A stretch of DNA of 64,000 nt from Acanthosoma haemorrhoidale. Lineage: Eukaryota; Arthropoda; Insecta; Hemiptera; Acanthosomatidae. The notes under the pieces are model-generated. The model worked only from the letters and a program-made list of their open reading frames with translations, was not told the DNA's origin and did not search any database. The stretch's first letter is position 1. Each line of letters starts with the position of its first letter. The stretch is taken from assembly GCA_930367205.1 (NCBI GenBank), contig OV884011.1, positions 121,827,866 to 121,891,865 on the forward strand. Direction: 5' to 3'. A program made the position numbers and the translations under genes. Below are positions 1-12,264 of the stretch, one piece after another.

Positions 1-1478
1 CACCTCCCTCGCATACGAAAGGGGAAGCGGAGTCTTGGGAAGTCCCCCACTCACCTCTGCCAGCCACGTCGCCGGATACGAGCCAGTAGAGGCTGACAAA
101 GCGTGTGAGAGCCACAGACTATCAGGACATGTCTGGAGAACTGGCCATTGCCAGGAAACCCACTGTCACGCATTTATAGCAGGTGACGAGGCCACTGCCG
201 TTTCAGTATCCGAGGAGGAGGATTATAGGGATGAGTGGAGCAGTGCAATAATTGTGATAGGAGATTAGGGGAGTTGAATAGGTTACTTTTATGGAATTTC
301 ATGAACTTGAAGGTTCAAGAATGTAAGGTATATTAAATTCATTATAAAGGTTTTTGTTGCTGACGTAATAAGGGACATTTACTATTGTTCTCAGGACATT
401 TGATTGAAAGGATTGGATACGCTTGATTTTCGACCTTCTTGCTGTCCCCCATAGCTGCTTTATTCTGTATGTCCAGATTGGCTAAGTATAACTTTGTACA
501 TTAGTAATTTATTTTCTATTGAGGGATGAGAGATGGGATGTCCTTTGAAGTAGTCTGTACAGTTGTCCAAAGCATCTGTTTAGTTCTTGTCTTCTTAGCC
601 TCGTATTTGGGTTCCAGGAAAGCCATTTTTCGAGATGGAAGCCTAAGTACCGTACTATTTCAGATGCGGCAAAGGGTGAAGGTAATAGGGGAACATTTTG
701 CTTCATTAACTTTGATTCACCATTGGTTGCACGAATGCTCGGTCTCATCAATGTGTTTTTAAAGGTTACGGGATGCTATATCGGGGTCTGGGTGGGATGG
801 CAAGACTGCAGTGTCGTCTGCAAATATCGTCAAGAAAGTATTGAGCATGCCGAACATTTTCAAAATCTTGAGCTATGTCCAGAAAGGCAGCAGTGCAATA
901 CTGTTTGGTTTCTGTTGTAACCCTGATTTGTAACCACTATTGTAACCTACTCCTGTTGTATATAGTTAGTAATCAAGGTTAAGCAGTGTGATGATGTTGA
1001 ATAAAAGTGTATTCAGTAACTGTGTTAAGTACTTTATCGAAAACCCAACAGTTTCAATGGCTGAGGATATGTGATCAACAACACGAAGTCCTTACTTCTG
1101 GTCTTAGACGGAAACCCAACTGGTGTGTAAAAAAAGGTTTATAGATTCAACAATTGGGAGTAGACGTTTTAATAGGAGTTTTTCAAATAGTTTTGAGAGG
1201 ATAGGGAGTAGGCTAATTGGACGGGAACCCTAGTTTTAGGGTAATTTTTAATATTAAAGTTATACACATTAAAGATACACATGCACTACCAAAAAAACTA
1301 TAGGATGGGAACTGGAGTTATGGACAATGGCAGCGGAACCTGCATGAGCTCTTCCATCTGGGTGATCAGTTCGATAAGTCTGGTACTGTCTTGTTTCAGT
1401 AATGAGAGCTACGTCGATGTTTTTGTCTTGAAGTAGTGCTCCTTCTACTATTATGTACCGAATTGGTGAATCCTGCAA
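1..1478 (-). pseudogene. Jockey family A LINE copy, internally deleted, 3' end cut by window edge
   Basis: The minus strand matches the full-length LINE at 17966-22563: positions 1 to about 1228 correspond to its 3' UTR and the reverse transcriptase C-terminal half (the YLGFHL motif is readable near 600-640), and about 1275-1478 correspond to the endonuclease N-terminus (KNIDVALITETR, then YRTDHPDGRAHAG). The intervening endonuclease and RT core is missing, so two distant parts of ORF2 lie about 50 bp apart. Frameshifts break all reading frames. It begins with the longer form of the 3' UTR that the intact copy lacks. The 5' boundary near 1478 is abrupt, with no target duplication recognised. 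It is a dead copy. Confidence 0.85.
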
Positions 1479-2998
1479 AGTGTAATAAAAATTTAAAATA
1501 TTGACTCATATTACATTAAAGGGTAACTTCGTAAACTACAGTGTTAATTTGCAGACCCAAGATATATAAATCTTCTTTTTATAACTTCAATGAGAAAAAA
1601 ATATTTCTTTCCAAGAAACCAAGTATTAAATACTGTACTTTTTTTAAATATTTCAAACAATGTTTATCTCTGATTCTTATTAATGCTATGTTAATGTTAT
1701 GTTTTCTTGTTAACTCAATGCTCATTAAGTTTCCATGTTTTATCCTAATATTTATTACAATAGCACAATGATGAGGTGAACATCTCGTCTGTGGTAGAGC
1801 TTCCGAGTCGAGTTGGGGTGGAGTAGTAAGTATGGGCTATTGGAACTGTTCAATATGTTGATTTCGATGATTCACGAACCACACAACAAGCGCGACATTA
1901 TTATTCAAGCAATGAACCGACACCATTCTTATTCAGATAACAAATTATACACGGCTATGAATCTGTGTGGGATAGTAGATGATGACACGATAGTGGCCTA
2001 ATCCCTTTGGATAATAAAGCGTAATATTTTGGCGGGAGGACGAACCCTTAGCCGGTGTTTGGCTAATGGGTGTCCCATGCAGTTTATCTAGATCTCCGGG
2101 ATCCCCTGGGAACCTGAGGGGGCGCGTGGCGCTAATCCTGGTCGGGATTAGAGCAGCATATGCTGGCCCAAGCAGATCCTCTATCTGCCGCACCATCACT
2201 TGGGAAAATCTCTTAAGATTGCGGTTTTTCAATGGTCTGTCCCTGGCAGTATCAGATCGCAGCATGGTACTCAACAAATTTCCTTGAAATTATCTGGAGT
2301 TGGAACAAGCCCGACTCCATCAGCTGTTGTAGCTTATGATATCTAACTGTAGAGATTTGATATAATTTGACAGTTTTTCATTGAGGATTTTGTAATTAAC
2401 ATGAAAACTTTTGTAGCACGTTATTATTTTTTTGATTATCTTCAAAACTAATTTTATTCTGATTACTTTAGGGCTTTACAATGGAGATTAGGTTTCAAAC
2501 AGGTCTCAAAAAAATAATGATTATCAATAATATTAATATTTCAGTTTTTAAGTAATTATATTTAATAACATTCTTTGTTGCTTTCTGTATAGCATCCACA
2601 ACTTGCTTACAATATATATTCGTATATACAAGCGCTTTCTTCAGTCACGCTGTCATTATTATGCGCATAGATTAATGCTGTCAGGGTGGTGTCTGGCATG
2701 TAATAATAAGTTCTCTGAATCGAACTATATTTATATTTTTTGTTTAGTGGAATATTATTTTGGATGGTAATTCCACTTAATGATGATGAAAATAAAAGCA
2801 ACCTTTCAACAAAATCACGTGTCAATAGTGACTCAATTACTTGTAATTATAAAATAATGTTCTTATCAGATTAAAAAAGGTATCAAATACCTTATTGTCA
2901 AGACTAATAATATGTATCCGATCTTGGAGTTATAGAGGAGTGTTATTACAAATAGTCCGTCATTAAATAGATCAATAATATCGTTTTCGCAACCTCAA
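1479..2998. other. AT-rich spacer with one unrecognised ORF
   Basis: Mostly AT-rich, low-complexity DNA. The one stretch with coding-like composition is about 1945-2290, which is clearly GC-richer than its surroundings. On the minus strand it gives a 110-residue open frame with proline-, arginine- and leucine-rich composition and no domain I recognise. It could be the decayed end of a retroelement ORF or a noncoding conserved segment. Nothing else supportable is seen. Confidence 0.4.
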
Positions 2999-3437
2999 AG
3001 TGGGATTCTTTGCCTTCGTCTCACTAAAGCACATCCTTGGCAGGAATCCCTTCCGTGCGGGCGACGTTCTCTGGGACCCTACAAACTTTACCTAGTAGCT
3101 TCTCTCCCAGCAATCCAGTCTTCCTCTCTCCAGGTTACACTCGCCTTTGTGATCTGGACGTTTTTCGCCTACCCTTAGATACCGAGTGTGAATTCGTGGT
3201 CGTTCCAAGACCTCGTAAAATACCTAAATACCTACCCTGTAACTCTTCACCTGAACATAGTGCACTGTCGATAGTGCACCTTCTATGATCTTATGGAGTC
3301 AGATCAATACGAATAAAGATGCCCGCCGACCAGGCAGCCAGCAAAGGTCAAAGGCCTCAAGTTTACCCATTTAATCTCTTTCTTGGCGTCCGCCGGGTAG
3401 TGGCTGGGTCAGAAAGACCATAGCCCGCGGCCCCCCA
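2999..3437 (+). mobile_element. Partial LTR of the TGT...CCCGACA family
   Basis: This plus-strand stretch matches the R/U5 part of the solo LTRs at 11161-12259 (same strand) and, as reverse complement, those at 5727-6609 and 54723-55630. Shared blocks include the CTTTGCCTTCGTCTC box, the ACAAACTTTACCTAGTAG box and the GTGAATTCGTGGTC box. It also shares the TCTTTCTTGGCG block with the 12 kb copy only, so it belongs with that subfamily. Both LTR ends are missing; the right side is cut where a LINE fragment begins. Confidence 0.75.
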
Positions 3438-3445
3438 TCAACTTG

Positions 3446-3950
3446 ACACTCCTTATTACGTCAGCAACAAAACCTTTCATAACGATGTAAATATACTCTA
3501 CATTCTTTAACTCGTACTTTCTCAGTTCATGAAAGTTCATAGTAACCTATCCAACCAACTTAATTCCCTAGCAAAGTCATTACACTGCGCCACTCATCCC
3601 TATAATCCTCTTAGGAGACTAAAGCGGCAGTCTCCTCGTGACCTGCTATAAATACGTGACAGTGGGAGTCCTGGTAATGTCCAGTTTCTCTAATCGTGTC
3701 CTGATAGTCTGTGGCTCTCTCACTTTTGGTCAGCTTCTACTGGCTCGTATCCGGTGGTGCGGTTGGCAGAGGTGGGTGGGGGACTTTCCAAGACTCCGCT
3801 ACCTCTCTCGCATGCGAGGGAGGTGACAACCATGTAGATTTGGACGGGCTCTGGGCTGTTTGTAAACACTTTATGGATGAGCGAGTGAATGAAGAATTGT
3901 AAATATGGTATGAATGAGAACATTGATCACAAATACTTATTGCCCAATAA
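3446..3950 (+). pseudogene. Jockey family A LINE 3' fragment
   Basis: Plus-strand sequence matching the last part of ORF2 (the LHNDLNIPYILELIP region, decayed) and the 3' UTR of the full-length family A LINE, ending near the conserved TTATTGCC block just short of the poly(A) signal. It carries the extra roughly 150-bp 3' UTR segment absent from the intact element. It abuts a truncated LTR on its left, so the junction is probably an insertion followed by deletion. No open frame remains. Confidence 0.8.
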
Positions 3951-5426
3951 GACATCAGAAAACATTGCGACAAGAGTTGCTTGCTGTGGTTCTTCCACTT
4001 TTACCTTTTTATATCCGAAAACACTTTCCTCGCCGAAGAGCAGATTAGAAACCGAAAGAGATTAGAAGAGATTAGAAAAGATTAGAAAGAAAAAGGACAA
4101 GAGATATTTACTTTTTTTTTAATATATTAACTAATTCCTGGTATAAAATACTATCAAAAGCTCTATCGATATCTAATTATATGATAATAAGAATTCTCTT
4201 TTAAAAGGAGGCAAAGAAGCTTAAAAAATTGTTCTTCTTCTAAGGAGAGCTATGCTGTCACGTTTTTTTTTTTTTTGTAAGCTCCCTGCTAATTAGAAAT
4301 ATATTTTTTCAACCCCGAGAGGCGAAATAAAACGAAATGTTTTCAATACCAGCCCCTTATCTTCCGAATGACAGACGGACTATTATTATAAGGGAAATAT
4401 GTTGCTGGGCTGCCAACACCTATTTCATTTATAATTAAGAGTGGCAAGGCATAGAGCCTCCGCACAGATTTATGGTAAAGAAGAAGGCGTGCCGAAGACG
4501 TGAAGGGTAAATAACATTCGACAAGCCAATTACAGCACGGCTCGAGGTGAAGACAATTCCATTTCGGTCCTGTTGTATAAATGAAAGGTGCCGCTATAAT
4601 AATTTATGTATTATGTTGAAAGGTGAATAATCAGGTTTTATGTATCGCTCCGGTCAGTAATGGGAAGCTCTCGATTCGGTAGCCAGGCCTGAGGCTAGGA
4701 CCGGCTCAGATACCATCGCAATCGACTGTTTAATCTAGCAAATTCTTTGAGACATTTGTCTAATCCAGCTCCAGGGCAGTGTATCTTTTCAAGTTCCTGG
4801 GATGTCAATATATGTACGTGGTACTTATACGCATACTCAAAATGTGTGAGCACTAACAGGAAAATTTGGTTTAATAACCCTTTGGTGGTTTCCAAAAGAT
4901 GCCATGTTTGATACTTTTACTAAACGGATTATCAATTCAAATTAGAGTATACCACGGTTTCTAGATTATTTTAGAAAGGTATTTATACACTTCAGAAACC
5001 AGATTTTATGAATTTTCCATAATAGGTTGAGTATAGGCTGGTAAACGGCGCTATTTTTCAATGCTTGGTTTGGTTTCTTAACCTAGCAAACAAATCGATT
5101 CCCATGAAGTAATAAATTCCAGCATTTAACAAAGTACCCAATCCCACGATCAAGGCTCTCGCTTAAGAACGAACTAAGGTGTTGAATGCAAGACGAAAAT
5201 TTGACTGGATGCCTAGTTAGTTCCATTAATTCAGCTAAGGTCGTTCTTTAGGGATCCGCATAAAACCTATAAAGGTAGGCTGGTTCTTCGGCTGATGTAC
5301 ACCAGCTCCTGTTTAAATATTTATACATTTAAATTTCTTCTTTATCTATTTCTTTAGAAGTGTAGAGTGTTAATGAAGGAAGAGTCTTAGCCCCCTCTGA
5401 GGTGTTGGTCCAGGTAAATCGCAGGT
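3951..5426. other. AT-rich spacer, nothing recognised
   Basis: Contains purine-rich imperfect repeats near 4035-4095 (repeated GATTAGAA), a T14 run near 4265, and moderately GC-richer sequence near 4440-4560. A 66-residue open frame on the minus strand at 4695-4895 vaguely resembles the tail of a reverse transcriptase, but I could not anchor it to any motif. No gene is supported. Confidence 0.4.
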
Positions 5427-5824
5427 GAATCGCCCATAATAATGATGGGTTGAGGCTATATCACAAAACAAAAGAGGGTACGCTAATGACATCCTGAGCA
5501 GGTTTGCTTTCTGGAAACCCAGTAAACCGGGGTTCCACCATATAAGAAACCCACTTTTCCGGTTTGTTTTGTTCCCTTGCGCAATCGGCATCTGTCAACG
5601 CTATGGCATTCTGTAAAAGCTAACAATTCTATTCTCAAAAATAGCAAGAGTATTTTACTTGAAGTCTAGCAACCTGATTGGTTGGCCTGTCAAGAAACTT
5701 ACTGAGATAGGAAACAGCAACGTTACTGTCGGGTCGTCACGAGGGTGGTAGCCTAGTTACCCTAGCCCTGGTGACGAAGTGAGGGCTGCTTGAGTTTATA
5801 ACCTGGACAATCGTTTCATGACGG
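5427..5824. repeat. 398-bp segmental duplication, unit 1 (source)
   Basis: This segment is repeated at 8445-8842 with the same length and apparently only one substitution (G to C in the ATGGCATTC block). The first 300 bp lie outside the solo LTR that starts at 5727, and the last 98 bp are the LTR terminus. The duplicated block therefore spans an LTR/flank junction, so it was copied after the LTR inserted here. Near-identity implies a recent event. Confidence 0.9.
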
Positions 5825-6614
5825 CTTTACTATCTGACTCCATTTTTTGATAGGTATGTGCCCCGACAATGCACTATGTTCAGGAGAAGAGCTATAGGGT
5901 AGGTAGTTTATGTGGTCTTGGAATGACCACGAATTTACACTCGGTACCTGAGGGTAGGCGAAACAGTCCGGACTGCAAAGGCGAGTTTGAACCGGAGAGA
6001 GACAGACTGAATCGCCGTGTGAGACACTGCTTGGTAAGTTTGCAGGGCCACGACAACCGTTGTCCACTAGGGAGAGGTCTCTCCCAAGGAGGTGCTAGAT
6101 TTAGCGAGACGAAGGCAGAGATTCCCACTAGGAAGGTGTGGGGTCTCACAACGCCGCACTAAAACGTAGCGAGGTGAGGAGAGAAAGAGATGCAGAGGTT
6201 TTTCATAAAGAAGAGCCAAGTTTCAGAGTTTCAAGCAGAGCAACCACGAGCTAGTTATAGTTCCCTGGAGAATGATATACAGGCCCTAAACCTCCGGCCT
6301 TAAATACCCAGCTGGCTCCGTCAGTAGCCAATAAGGACTGCTTTTGTAGTACCCAATGAATTTTGAGTATGCGGTTTCCTTTGTCCTGTGACAAAGATAC
6401 GTGAGCCGGAAAGGTCTCCCGGCGGTTGGATCTGTACCTGCCCTGACAGCTGGTGACCCAGCTCATATAACTAATCGGCCCTAGCGGCGTTTTTATTGTT
6501 TACCATATTTACAATGATTTATACTTTGCTAATGTTATTTACATTTGTTTACAATATATATACAATAGAGTATAGGGTGATTTATCTTATGTAGTTAGCG
6601 GTCGCTACAGTTAC
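5722..6614 (-). mobile_element. Solo LTR (5727-6609) with GTTAC target duplication
   Basis: The 883-bp element starts TGTCGGGTCG and ends GTCGCTACA on the plus strand, giving TG...CA termini, and is flanked by the 5-bp direct repeat GTTAC at 5722-5726 and 6610-6614. A TATA-like TATTTAAGG on the minus strand (plus coordinates about 6298-6306) suggests transcription leftwards, with U3 on the right. No internal retroelement sequence adjoins it, so it is a solo LTR left by LTR-LTR recombination. Two complete relatives lie at 11161-12259 and 54723-55630. Five-base duplications fit BEL/Pao or many gypsy elements; the clade cannot be assigned without internal coding sequence. Confidence 0.88.
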
Positions 6615-6959
6615 AATGAATCTCCTATTTTTGGCTATGAACAATGACAACCCTATTAATTTTCTGTATGGAACTAATATCTGATGTTCTATATCCTTAG
6701 ATCAAGTTTCCGTAGGGGGTTTGACGTTTTTAGCCTCAAACGTGTTAAAAACATTTTCAATTTTACAAGCCTTTTGAGAAATTTTTAAAGATACAAACAT
6801 ATCTCTCTACTTCCTAACCTTTAACCATGCCCATGCCCCGAGTTTTTAAAAAGTTATACTATTTCATTACCTTTGTAATATTTTTAAGTTATGCTACGTC
6901 TTTGAAATGAGGGTTTTATTTTATTTATTCTTCATAATTGCTCTCTTACCAATGAACTA

Positions 6960-7520
6960 ATGTATGTGATGTAACAGCTGTATCCAAATACATAGAATAT
7001 AAGGAAATGTAAAAGGGATGTATCATTCTACGGATAGGTATATCTTTATATATATTTACCTTCTTACCGTCAACCCCAATCTGTATGCTCGAGTTGAATA
7101 ACTAGAATATTTGATTTAAAAGAGATCCCTTCCAATTATTTAACTACTGACAGATTGGATACATCTATCAAATCCTGGACGTATTGCATTGGCATAAAGT
7201 TACTATACACTTTGCACAAAATATTCAATTAATATACTATTTGTCCCAATTGAATCTGAGCCTAAAGTAATTTACTTTTATAAACTAACGTGATGGTCTA
7301 ATAGAAGGAATTCATAAATATAGAATGAAATTTTATAATATGCTTTATTTCAAATAGCAGAAATGTTTTAAGGAAAAATTATGAAATTTAGTATGAATAC
7401 AATGATGTAAAAGGTTACAAAGACCTAACTTGCTACTTATTGAAATACTTACTATTGCATATCAATGCCTTCAGTCTGAAGTAGGTGCAACCTCAAAGCC
7501 AATGCCCTCCCGAAGTGAAT
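6960..7520 (+). repeat. Dispersed repeat F, copy 1
   Basis: Sequence from about 6960 to 7520 aligns with 54620-54722 plus 55631-56110, where the same repeat is interrupted by a solo LTR; a weaker third match lies at about 61140-61290. Shared blocks include GAATAACTAGAATATTTGATTT, CAACTACTGACAG and TATTGCAT-AGC-TAAAGTTA. It is AT-rich with no clear open frame. The downstream stretch 7485-7690 is GC-richer. It may be the noncoding part of an unidentified element. Confidence 0.65.
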
Positions 7521-8184
7521 CCTCCGTCATCGAGCAGTGAACAGAGTTCTTCCGGTCTATCCCAGAAGAGATGTGTTCACGAACACCCACCTGAAAAACG
7601 TAGTAGACTTGACACCATTGTTTCGATGCTTATATGTTGTCCTACCGGACCCATAAGGAAAAAGTGGCTTTTCTTTACCCCCCTTTTGTGTTAAGGAATA
7701 TTATTTCAACACCAAGTTGAGACCAACTAAGTGCGTGGCCCAAAACAGAAGTGTTTACGTATGCATGCCGACTTATTCCGTTTATGACAGTCACCACCTG
7801 CCCTACATATTCAATCTCTATCTCCTAATGTTAACTTTATTTTTACATTAAATTCACATGTCGGAGTCGAGCACATATAACATTTATAAGGATGTCATCA
7901 AGATGAATAATTAAATTAGTACTATTTTTATAATATAAACAATAGTAATGATATGATCTTTCTAAATTAACTACAAAAAAAATAATGGCACTCCAATTCC
8001 TAGGGCTTTTCCTTAAACCATGCTTTATTTGTCCTCTTTTCAAATTCCATACTTTTCATCCATGCTAATGTAAATCATCTGGCAATTTCGACTAAATGCC
8101 TCTGTCAACTTCATCATGAAGAAAACGAAAGGAAGGTCAAGCTGGCAAGTAGTTAAATTTTCAATTAGTATATAGGACAATAGC
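7521..8184. other. Spacer, nothing recognised
   Basis: AT-rich sequence with a short serine/proline-rich plus-strand open frame (7485-7694) that partly overlaps repeat F. No motif, RNA structure or repeat boundary could be assigned. Confidence 0.35.
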
Positions 8185-8936
8185 ACTTTAATTGCAGATG
8201 ACAGGACAACTGGAGCATATATCTGTTTTTAAATATTGTCATATTTTTTATAGATACTTCTAGCTAAGGTACAGTCCAGATAAATCCATGCTTTTGAGCG
8301 ATGACATAGTCCTTCCAAACATTTTACGCTTTTTAGCCCCCATCATAAAATTATTTTATTCATCTCTTGGTTAATTTTCTGAATAAGACAAAACCACCGT
8401 GCCTGGGTGGTTTTGAGACATGGTACTACGGTAATATGGGACTCGAATCGCCCATAATAATGATGGGTTGAGGCTATATCACAAAACAAAAGAGGGTACG
8501 CTAATGACATCCTGAGCAGGTTTGCTTTCTGGAAACCCAGTAAACCGGGGTTCCACCATATAAGAAACCCACTTTTCCGGTTTGTTTTGTTCCCTTGCGC
8601 AATCGGCATCTGTCAACGCTATGCCATTCTGTAAAAGCTAACAATTCTATTCTCAAAAATAGCAAGAGTATTTTACTTGAAGTCTAGCAACCTGATTGGT
8701 TGGCCTGTCAAGAAACTTACTGAGATAGGAAACAGCAACGTTACTGTCGGGTCGTCACGAGGGTGGTAGCCTAGTTACCCTAGCCCTGGTGACGAAGTGA
8801 GGGCTGCTTGAGTTTATAACCTGGACAATCGTTTCATGACGGTATCTTTAATTGCAGATGACAGGACAACTGGAGCATATATCTGTTTTTAAATATTGTC
8901 ACATTTTTTATAGATACTTCTAGCTAAGGTACTGTC
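8185..8936. repeat. Duplication block: 398-bp copy between two 90-bp direct repeats
   Basis: A roughly 90-bp sequence beginning CTTTAATTGCAGATGACAGG occurs at 8185-8274 and again at 8847-8936 in the same orientation with about two differences. Between them lie about 170 bp of other sequence, containing the inverted pair AAAACCACC / GGTGGTTTT, and then 8445-8842, an almost perfect copy of 5427-5824 including 98 bp of LTR end. The arrangement looks like templated insertion during break repair or a tandem duplication with filler, rather than transposition, because the copied piece has no transposon-like ends. Confidence 0.85.
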
Positions 8937-9804
8937 CGTTTTCGTCTCACGTGTTTTTATTCGAAAAACCCGATTCAGATCAATAGCTTTCTCCTCATTA
9001 TTCAAATGAGCAATATCCAATGTTTCTGTTTAATTATATTAGATTAAGTGGGCTAGTAAGTAATTAATTGGTTGGTTAGTACAAATCTATTAAACCTATT
9101 TTTGACCACGCTGTTCATCACTGTACTTACTAATTACTTCCCTATATCGATGAAATATGTGCGAAGGAAATGCCAGCGACTCAGCTAACAAGATCCTCTT
9201 AGGATGAATATTAATGCCGACACCAATCACCACACCATCCGTTTCGGAATACTCGCCTTGGCCTCATATTCATTAGATTCCTGTTTGGCTGGAAGGGGCC
9301 GTGATTTACGATGCTGGAACAAAAGGTTTCGGAGCGGAGCGCTCAAAATTGAATCACCGTAAATCTGCCTGCTGAAGTGTGTTGCAGCTGAGTGAGACCT
9401 CGAGTTTAGAACGGCCCCTGTAAATGACTTTATTCAACATAATAGCCTACAAGCGTGACTCCTTAAGCTCCCTAACTCATGGTCGGAGATGTTTGGGCTT
9501 CTTCCGGAAAACTTACAAGTCTTACGGTCGTGTTGTCGACACTTTCAATGGAACTTTTTTTCGTCATACCAAGTATAAGTGCTTGAAAATATTTTAAGGC
9601 TAAAAGCTTCATTTTTATATCATCACATCATACGTCATTCAATTTGCAAAAAATCATTCCGGATTGTAATAAATGAGCATATTAAGAGGTTACAGTCCGA
9701 CAGACGTTTAGTGAAGTAGAAAAATTTAATCATTTAATCACATATGTCTTTAAACAAAATAAATCGTTTTCTGCTCATGTCATTATTATTTTTCTTACTT
9801 ATTA
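8937..9804. other. Spacer with a GC-richer island at about 9165-9435
   Basis: The flanks are AT-rich. The island has nested inverted repeats: GGGGCCGT (9295-9302) with ACGGCCCC (9411-9418), and GATTTACG (9303-9310) with CGTAAATC (9358-9365). No open frame or transposase is seen. It may be a conserved noncoding element or the core of a small inverted-repeat element. Confidence 0.35.
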
Positions 9805-9983
9805 ATACATTTAGCCAGCTTATCCCCTAGCACAGTCATTACGCTGTACTACTCATCCCTATAATTCTCCTCGGAGACTAAAACGGCAGTTGCCTCGTGC
9901 CCTCTTATAAATATGTGACAGGGGGAGTCCTGGCAATAGCCAGTTTATCCAATCATGTCCTGAGCCTATGTCGCTCTCTCTCA
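9805..9983 (+). pseudogene. Jockey family A LINE 3' fragment, short
   Basis: The plus strand matches the ORF2 end and start of the 3' UTR of family A (CATCCCTATAATTCTCCTCGG, then the CTGGCAATAGCCAG hairpin and TCCAATCATGTCCTGAG). It runs directly into a fragment of a different Jockey family at 9984, so one element was inserted into or joined to the other. Both ends are truncated and the reading frame is lost. Confidence 0.8.
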
Positions 9984-10285
9984 AACGTCTCCAACATTTC
10001 CAGAATGGGATCATGCGAAAAGTGGTCCGATAAACTTCTCTCGAGAGGTTAAAGAACGCTGACCTGCACCCGTTGCTTGGTGTGCCGTCGGTAGGTGAGT
10101 TCATCCGCTGTAGACACATCAAGTTTTTTGACTCGTTGCAGCACCTAACCAACCCAGTGTTTAACACTATGACCCCACCACCCCTCCCGCATCGATGGCA
10201 ACAGACTGTCGGGGAAAAAGTAGTTTAAGAATTGGTATGTAAGTTAGTTTTAAATTTGATCAAAAAGGTGAGCCCCATCACCTTT
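9984..10285 (+). pseudogene. Jockey family C LINE, ORF2 C-terminus and 3' UTR
   Basis: Plus-strand translation reads RLQHFQNGIMRKVVR, a stop, then LERLKNADLHPLLGVPSV followed by a RHIKFFDSLQHLTNPVF-like block, ending at a stop near 10211. This is the usual C-terminal layout of Jockey-superfamily ORF2 (IQ-FQ-LR-I, then LH-DL-IP-V, then F--L--H-NP). The same sequence with a 47-bp deletion occurs at about 38000-38236. The 3' UTR ends in the hairpin AGGTGAGCCCCATCACCT. It is 5'-truncated and has one in-frame stop, so it is inactive. Confidence 0.7.
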
Positions 10286-11155
10286 ATTAGTCAGTTTAGT
10301 CCAGTCACGTATAATTTGTATCATTATACTTCTTTATTCATTATATAATTTTAATAAAATAACAAAACCTGTATGTAATGTAGCGATGCTACAGGAAATA
10401 CAAAAATAATTAGTAAATAGATTCGCCTGAGGATCTATAGTTATATATCATTATCTGTAAATTTAAAGGGGCTATAAAAGAAAAGAAAACAATTATGAAG
10501 ATTTAATTGGAATAAAAGACGTTGCTGAAAACATATTTACTCCCACAGTGAATCTAGCTAAAAATTCTTTATTTTTTGATTGCGACAAAAATTATGAGAC
10601 GTGCTGGAAAGAAGTTAGAACTTGTTTACCATTTATTTACTTTAACTTGAAGCTTATCCTGGTTCTCGTAACTTTTCAATAACTTATGCTCACTTAATAC
10701 AAACTGGCTTATTTTTTTTATAGTCTGCCTAAGCCTACTAATCCGATGATGTATAATATCTTTATTTAAACGAAGATTAATGACAGAAACGGTAATAAAA
10801 AAAAAAGGAGCTTTTAAACTTTAAATATTTATTTCTCGACTACTTACACAGTGGCAAGAACGCTCAGACACAAATATTTTTCGACCAGCCAGCTTGGTAG
10901 TACTAGCGTATTAGACATATTGTTTTGATAATTGCTGTATACAGAGATATTGTTCAAGTGTTTTATCAAATATTATTCACTTTGAACAACCGCATTTCTA
11001 AACTGAACAAATGCCAGTAGTTCTCAGAATATAGATTCTGTTCAGTGATAACAATCCCAAAAAAGTTCCGTGTTTGCTATCTCCATGAAAAAAAAATATT
11101 GAATCCATCAAAAATATATTAGATGGTATAATATCACAATAATGATTTCTCAATA
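10286..11155. other. AT-rich spacer, nothing recognised
   Basis: Very AT-rich, with many short homopolymers. Short open stretches on the plus strand near 10540-10670 have no recognisable motif. Confidence 0.4.
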
Positions 11156-11340
11156 ATAAGTGTTTTGGCAACCTCTTAATTACGAATAATTAGAGGTTCC
11201 CCTCTTCTCGGCCCAGAAAATATCTATCTATGTTTCCATATTTTAATAAAGACCTTAACGCGTCAAGTAAGAGAGAGAGCGGGAAGCGATTGGGAAAACA
11301 GCCGCAGGTGGGGAAACCACCCCCACCACGGCTGGCATGC

Positions 11341-11349
11341 TTATATAAG
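11341..11349 (+). promoter_or_regulatory. LTR TATA box
   Basis: TTATATAAG within the U3 region of the solo LTR, preceded by a GC-rich segment containing GGTGGGGAAACCACCCCCACC-like inverted symmetry and followed by CAGTGAG. Position and sequence fit a core promoter for element transcription. Confidence 0.6.
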
Positions 11350-11646
11350 CAGTGAGACTGGCCGAAGTTGCCAGGCGAAGGTGTGCCTCATCACCTAGTG
11401 TTGTTCAAGGCGAAGGTGAGCCTCATCACCTAGTGTTGTATAAGAACGATGAACTTTTAACCACAACAAAACTTTTATTATATTTATGCACTCCTCCAAA
11501 TGCATGTGAATGGAGGAAGAGGAGAAATCTGTAATCCAATTATTATTTTAGTACATTGTATTATTTTTGTTTAGAGGTTTTGAACTAAAAAAAAAAAAGA
11601 AAAAAAAAAGAAGTTGCCAGAACGTACAGACCGGCACTTGAAACAC

Positions 11647-11755
<109 letters not shown>

Positions 11756-12264
11756 CCACTCCTTCCTAGTTGAGAATCTCTGCCTTCGTCTTGCTAAAAC
11801 TAGCACCTCCTTGGGAGAGACTCCCCCCTCGCGGACGACGGTTGCCGTGGCCCTACAAACTTTACCTAGTAGCGTCTCCCACGGCGATCCAGTCTGCCTC
11901 TCTCCGGTTCACACTCACCTTTGGGATCCGGACGGTTTTCACCTAACCTTAGATACCGCGTGTGAATTCGTGGCCATTCCAAGACCACATAAACTACCTA
12001 CAAAACCTACCCTGTTCCTCTTCTCTTGAACACAGCGAGACTGTCGGGGCACACCTTCTACGATCTTATAGAGTCAGATCAAAACGAATTAGGCTGCCCA
12101 CCGAGTAGGCCGCCGGCAGAGGTGAAAGACGACAGGTCCACCTCATATTATCTCTTTCTTGGCGCTCGCCGGTTGACGGCTAGAGTTTGTAGCGGCCCTA
12201 GCCCGCGGCGGGCGTCCTCTCCCCACCTTGGGGACACTCACATATCTGAGAGCCCGACAATAAG

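Noticed and set aside
4695..4895. 66-residue minus frame resembling an RT tail
   Set aside because: No anchoring motif and no neighbouring element sequence.
5816..6162. Open frames on both strands in the 6 kb LTR
   Set aside because: Equivalent frames are not conserved in the other LTR copies, and the sequence is LTR R/U5.
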